Assembly: GCA_938021685.1 (NCBI GenBank)
Contig: CALIFM010000138.1
Coordinates: forward strand, 1 to 8,969
Direction: 5' to 3'
Length of the DNA stretch: 8,969 nucleotides
Source: an uncultured Gammaproteobacteria bacterium
Lineage (GTDB): Bacteria > Pseudomonadota > Gammaproteobacteria > Arenicellales > Poriferihabitantaceae
Below are positions 5,546 to 8,969 of this stretch, piece by piece. The stretch's first letter is position 1, and every line of letters begins with the position of its first letter. The notes beneath the pieces were generated by a model. The model was not told the origin of the DNA. It did not search any database and worked only from the letters and a program-made list of their open reading frames with translations. Position numbers and translations under genes: made by a program.

Positions 5546-8500
5546 TTACTTCAAACCTTTTAATAGGTTTTCCGCTTGCTTGACTAATGTAGCATCATCA
5601 CTAGCGATTACGTCGTTCAAAAAGTCTTTCGCAATCTCTTCCTCTCCTAAATCAACATAGGCCCTGGCCAAAGAAAGTGCTGCATCTGGCGCATGATTAG
5701 TGGTTCCTACCACATCCGCGTCTTCATCACGCAAATCTAAGGTAAATGAATTTTTTGGCACAACACTAGCTGCTACAGTAGCAGGCACAATATGCTTACC
5801 TATTGCTTTTTCAGCTACCATTTCTTTATCGACTCCCTTTTTGCTTGTGGGTTTTTTACGCGCAACCTGCTTATTTGCCCTAGGTGTGGCCACTTTATTT
5901 GTTGTTTTTTCGGCTTTCTTCTTTTTAGCAACTACTTTAGCAGGAGTTGATTTAACCGCCTTCTTAGCACTTATTTTCTTCTTAGCGACTGCTTTAGCAG
6001 GAGTTGATTTAACCGCTTTCTTAGTACTTACTTTCTTCTTAGCAACGGCCTTAGCAGGAGTTGATTTAACCGCCTTCTTAGCACTTACTTTCTTCTTAGC
6101 AACGGCCTTAGCAGAAGTTGATTTAACTGCCTTAGAAGTACTTAGTTTCTTCTTGGCAGCTACTTTCTTTTTAGTGCTTACCTTTCCCTTTGCTACTGTT
6201 TTGTTTTTAACACCTATTTTTGACTTGGCTGTTGTTTTCCTTGGTTTTGGCTGCTTTATTTTAGTTTTATACTTATTAGGCTTCCGTATCTTCTGACTAG
6301 ACTCTGATTTTAAATTTACTGAGTCTAAGTCATCAATGCTATATTCTGCTGATAACACAGGAACATCTGATTGATCGCTGGCTTTATTACGCCTTTCGGC
6401 TTGATAACTAGGCTTGCGTTTTTTTGACCTAGCACCATTCAGCTGCTCTGTGGACTCAAACAAAGCCGGCTCATAGACCTCATCTGTTAAAACAGGCACT
6501 CGATCATCGGCTTGAACATACTCCGGCAAGTAATCCTGGGCAATAACTTCGATTTGTTCCCATTGATCGTAAATTGTACCGGCTTTCTTATGTTCAGAAA
6601 TAGATTCTAACACCTCCACAAATGCAGTTTTATTGTTTTCATCAGCATAATGTCTTAGTAATTCCAGCGCAATTTTTTGATTGCTTGGTGATTGGTCATA
6701 AGCAGATTGCAACATTTTCATCGCTTCTCGCTTATATCCATGAGCGAGATAAACTTGCGCTTTTGCTAAAGGACTTATGTTTGTCCTGCTGCTAGTCGGT
6801 AGCCTGTTGTTGCTTATCGACAAATTATTATCAGCTTGATCCAAACGCACGTCTTGACCTACAGAGATCGTTGTATCATCATCATGCGAAAATAAAGACA
6901 TTTCGTCATCGTCAAGTCCTTGCTTATCCCGGCCAACAAAACCACTTCCCGATTCTTCATATGAAATCGATTCTTCCTCAACATCTCTAGAACGGTGGTA
7001 CGTGCCGACATTTGAACTTTGACCTCTGTGTTCCGCAAAATTGCTTTCTTGTGTCTCGCTTTCTTCTAGCAAATCTAAATCTAAGTCACCTTCTTCGCTT
7101 AGATCATATCCTTCAATATCATTATCCTTTCGCTTATCTTGCTCTAGTTCTAGCTCTACGTTTTCACTATTTAAATTTTGTGCTTTCTGTAGGTCATATA
7201 AATCATCTTCTTCAGTATACCTCCTTGAAACTTCTTGCATTTCATCATCACGCTGCCTTCGGTTGTATCGAATCAAACCATGCAAGCCTAGCAAAGCTAA
7301 CAAACCTACCAACAAGTAAAGGCCAAGCCTAATAAAGCCCTCTGGTAAGTCAGAAAAACGGGAAACTAATTTATCCCAACTTGATTGAGTGCTAACTGAA
7401 GCCTTATTCTCACCCTCAAGCAATGACTCTGCCGATGCGCTTTGTATCCCAGCTGTTTCACCCTCTGACGATATATCGTCTAGTTCCAGCTGCTCACTCT
7501 CAGCAAAAAGTGATTCAACAGATTGCTGGCCTATTGCAGTAGCATTTTCTGATACTTGTGCACCTGCTCCTGCTCCTTCTTCACTTTCGCTTAAGGCGGC
7601 TGCAGCTTGGTCGGTAGCTGTATCCGCATCAGCTGGTTGTTGCTGATTCAACTGTAGCGCCTCAGCGCCACCAACCAAAATTTCGCCCGCTTCAGATAAC
7701 ACTTCGGCTGTGCTTTCTATTTGGGCCTCAGCCACAGAATCACTTGAGTTTAACGGCTCATTTTCTAATTTTCCTTGTTCTAGCTGCTGTTCTGCAGTCG
7801 CTTCGGTTAACTGCTGCGGTGACTCAACATTTGGCCGTGCCATTTGCTCAGTGTTTTCAACACTGGCCTGCAGCTGTTGTTGTGCTTGGTTATTAAGCAC
7901 ACCCAGCGTTTGGTTTTGCATTTCTAACAGTTGGCCAATTTTACCAAGTTGTGATTCCACTTGATTTAATCGCTCACTAAGCACCACATTTTCTCCGCGT
8001 GCCGCAACCATTTCTTCGCGAAAACTGTTCATTTCAGTACGTATAGCAGCTAATTCACCCGCATTTTGCTCCAGCAACTCTTCAGTAGCACCAGAACCTG
8101 ACGCTGGGCTTTGAACAACATCAGCATCCACCCCAATCTGTAAAGTGTTTTGTGCTATTTGAGGCGCACCTTGACCCTGTGCAACGTCACTGGAGCGGCT
8201 GCTTGGGCTTAGCTTACGCACCTGCTCAATTGCACTTGTTCTAGTCAATGCAAGCATCTGTTCAGGGCTTGGTATATTAAGCTTCACGCCTTGCGCAAGT
8301 AAATCTATATTGCCAGTTGGAAAAGCTTGCTTGTTTTGATTATAAAAAGCCACCCAAGCTTGCTGCATCGAAACATCGCCAGAACGATAGCGATTGGCAA
8401 TTACCGAGAGAGACTCACCAGGTTGCACAATCACGGCATTGTCCATTGAATCAACCGTACTTATGCTTTTAGCTAGCACCTCAGTGCTTCTTTGCTGCAC

Positions 8501-8899
8501 ACCTTGCGAACCAAGCGGGCGCAATTTGACCACATAATCACGCAATATATTTCCACCAATCCAATCTAATTGGAGCAGCAAATTTAAATCAGCACTGTTG
8601 ATATTTTCTGTGCTGGTGATTTCGAGCTCAACTTGATTACCTTCAGGAGGATTCAAATTAAAACGAAAACTACTTGCTTGCTCAGGGTACTGCAAGCCAC
8701 GCTGTGAGAATACCGTTTGATCTGCCAATTTGACGTTAAGCGAATCAATCTCCAACTGAAACTCCGTCGTCAGCATAATGCTCAAGCTAAGCGGTTGGCC
8801 TAATGTTGATTTAGTCTCCAACTCGCCCATGCTCAATGCATGTGCAGCGGAGGCCAACCATTGCACTATCAAGGCGATTGCGATTAACTTAACTTTCAT
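5546..8899 (-). CDS. fimV: FimV/HubP-family polar hub protein with a histone H1-like Lys/Ala-rich insert
   Basis: A 1117-residue protein. Segments in order: signal peptide 1-21 (cut after A-H-A); FimV N-terminal periplasmic domain about 22-130; LysM-type peptidoglycan-binding module about 155-211 (Q-P-G-E-S-L through L-N-I-P); predicted coiled coil about 271-345; Gln/Glu/Ala/Ser-rich linker to about 510; one membrane helix about 522-543, followed by R-Y-N-R-R-Q-R; acidic cytoplasmic linker about 550-700; TPR-like segment 707-792 (P-L-A-K-A-Q-V-Y-L-A-H-G-Y); very basic insert about 870-1035; FimV C-terminal domain 1070-1114 (L-A-R-A-Y-V-D-L-G). FimV/HubP proteins mark cell poles and organise type IV pili, chemotaxis, flagella and chromosome-origin partners. 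The order and end motifs are typical; the basic insert is not. The weak Shine-Dalgarno AAAGG (8911-8915) is 11 bases from the ATG, and the signal peptide supports this start. The gene is convergent with trpA, and the usual neighbours truA and trpF are absent. Confidence 0.93.
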   Translation of the reverse strand: MKVKLIAIALIVQWLASAAHALSMGELETKSTLGQPLSLSIMLTTEFQLEIDSLNVKLADQTVFSQRGLQYPEQASSFRFNLNPPEGNQVELEITSTENINSADLNLLLQLDWIGGNILRDYVVKLRPLGSQGVQQRSTEVLAKSISTVDSMDNAVIVQPGESLSVIANRYRSGDVSMQQAWVAFYNQNKQAFPTGNIDLLAQGVKLNIPSPEQMLALTRTSAIEQVRKLSPSSRSSDVAQGQGAPQIAQNTLQIGVDADVVQSPASGSGATEELLEQNAGELAAIRTEMNSFREEMVAARGENVVLSERLNQVESQLGKIGQLLEMQNQTLGVLNNQAQQQLQASVENTEQMARPNVESPQQLTEATAEQQLEQGKLENEPLNSSDSVAEAQIESTAEVLSEAGEILVGGAEALQLNQQQPADADTATDQAAAALSESEEGAGAGAQVSENATAIGQQSVESLFAESEQLELDDISSEGETAGIQSASAESLLEGENKASVSTQSSWDKLVSRFSDLPEGFIRLGLYLLVGLLALLGLHGLIRYNRRQRDDEMQEVSRRYTEEDDLYDLQKAQNLNSENVELELEQDKRKDNDIEGYDLSEEGDLDLDLLEESETQESNFAEHRGQSSNVGTYHRSRDVEEESISYEESGSGFVGRDKQGLDDDEMSLFSHDDDTTISVGQDVRLDQADNNLSISNNRLPTSSRTNISPLAKAQVYLAHGYKREAMKMLQSAYDQSPSNQKIALELLRHYADENNKTAFVEVLESISEHKKAGTIYDQWEQIEVIAQDYLPEYVQADDRVPVLTDEVYEPALFESTEQLNGARSKKRKPSYQAERRNKASDQSDVPVLSAEYSIDDLDSVNLKSESSQKIRKPNKYKTKIKQPKPRKTTAKSKIGVKNKTVAKGKVSTKKKVAAKKKLSTSKAVKSTSAKAVAKKKVSAKKAVKSTPAKAVAKKKVSTKKAVKSTPAKAVAKKKISAKKAVKSTPAKVVAKKKKAEKTTNKVATPRANKQVARKKPTSKKGVDKEMVAEKAIGKHIVPATVAASVVPKNSFTLDLRDEDADVVGTTNHAPDAALSLARAYVDLGEEEIAKDFLNDVIASDDATLVKQAENLLKGLK
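5795..6292 (-). other. Histone H1-like basic insert within fimV (residues about 870-1035)
   Basis: The encoded stretch is dominated by Lys and Ala with Val, Ser, Thr and Pro, and almost no acidic or aromatic residues. It starts around K-I-R-K-P-N-K-Y-K and ends around A-I-G-K-H. It resembles the Lys/Ala-rich tails of eukaryotic H1 and of bacterial H1-like proteins such as AlgP. Reading frame is intact on both sides, and the typical FimV C-terminal domain follows, so it is an in-frame insertion or expansion and not a frameshift artefact. The segment is expected to be disordered and strongly positively charged in the cytoplasm. Nucleic-acid binding is inferred from composition only. Confidence 0.85.
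5936..6163 (-). repeat. Four 57-bp tandem repeats in fimV coding sequence
   Basis: Four adjacent 57-base units encode 19 residues each: 6107-6163 (residues 913-931, most diverged), 6050-6106, 5993-6049 and 5936-5992 (970-988). The consensus unit is AVAKKKVSAKKAVKSTPAK. The last three differ at only a few bases, implying recent duplication. A partial fifth unit (V-V-A-K-K-K) follows. The period is a multiple of three, so copy-number changes keep the frame. Three units carry T-P-A-K, and the first has T-S-A-K instead. Confidence 0.95.
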
Positions 8900-8928
8900 T
8901 AAAACTGAAACCTTTAGAAGGAATTTTT

Positions 8929-8969
8929 ATGGATCTATGGAGGCTACCATCGATACATTCTATGCAATC
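8929..8969 (+). CDS. Possible start of a divergent gene running off the right edge
   Basis: An ATG at 8929 is preceded by AAGGA (8918-8922) with a six-base spacer, and the frame stays open to the window end (starting M-D-L-W-R-L-P). Thirteen full codons are too few to identify a product. It would be divergent from fimV with only 29 bases between the two start codons. The ribosome-site match is good, but chance is a real possibility. Confidence 0.25.
   Translation, partial: MDLWRLPSIHSMQ

Noticed and set aside
5473..5571. Intrinsic terminators between trpA and fimV, including AAACCT-TTTAAT-AGGTTT at 5553-5570
   Set aside because: The stems are short or AT-rich, or have very long loops, and the T-tracts are at most four bases. 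The 5553-5570 hairpin lies within the final fimV codons and may be chance.
5936..6163. CRISPR array
   Set aside because: The repeats are directly adjacent with no spacers, have a 57-base period and code for protein in frame.
5700..6296. 198-codon open frame on the + strand opposite the fimV repeats
   Set aside because: It is the complement of the Lys/Ala repeat region. Lys codons read backwards give Leu/Phe-rich low-complexity sequence with no family features, while the - strand frame carries clear FimV domains on both sides.
7012..7964. Several + strand open frames of 84-106 codons opposite fimV
   Set aside because: They are Ser/Leu/Cys-rich shadows of the acidic and Gln/Glu-rich linkers of fimV and show no domain, signal or ribosome site of their own.

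Overview
The window looks like a chromosomal segment of a proteobacterium, most likely a gammaproteobacterium. The reasons are a FimV/HubP polar-hub protein, a DUF1415 protein, an ArfB-type ribosome rescue hydrolase and a TVP38/flavoprotein gene pair on AT-leaning DNA. A betaproteobacterium is not excluded. I see no tRNA, rRNA, CRISPR array, phage gene or insertion sequence. The DNA looks like core genome with some unusual wiring.

Layout. Five + strand units run left to right, then one very long - strand gene. (1) 165-836 encodes a TVP38/TMEM64 (VTT-domain) inner-membrane protein starting at TTG. Two bases later, 839-2296 encodes a class I flavoprotein that resembles mercuric reductase but lacks its mercury-handling cysteines. 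(2) 2346-2906 (DUF1415) overlaps 2899-3309 (ArfB, GGQ peptidyl-tRNA hydrolase) by 8 bases. (3) After a 128-base gap with inverted repeats and a candidate promoter come trpB (3438-4664) and trpA (4666-5484), which together make tryptophan synthase. (4) Convergent with trpA, 61 bases away, is the 1117-codon fimV/hubP gene (8899-5546). Its start lies 29 bases from a possible divergent start (8929) that runs off the right edge.

How the genes relate. TVP38 and the flavoprotein look like one functional unit, probably membrane-associated redox chemistry of unknown substrate. DUF1415 and ArfB are translationally coupled. TrpB and TrpA form the alpha2-beta2 complex that channels indole. FimV/HubP is an envelope-spanning organiser: periplasmic LysM, one membrane helix, then a cytoplasmic scaffold with TPR-like and C-terminal FimV domains.

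The most striking feature is inside fimV. Between the TPR-like segment and the C-terminal domain is an insert of about 165 residues that is extremely Lys/Ala-rich and resembles histone H1. It contains four 57-bp tandem repeats (19 residues each), three of which carry a T-P-A-K motif. FimV/HubP cytoplasmic regions are usually acidic, and the linker just after the membrane helix here is acidic too. The basic insert therefore suggests a polar hub that might touch nucleoid DNA, RNA or its own acidic linker directly. The second point of interest is the TVP38/MerA-like pair.
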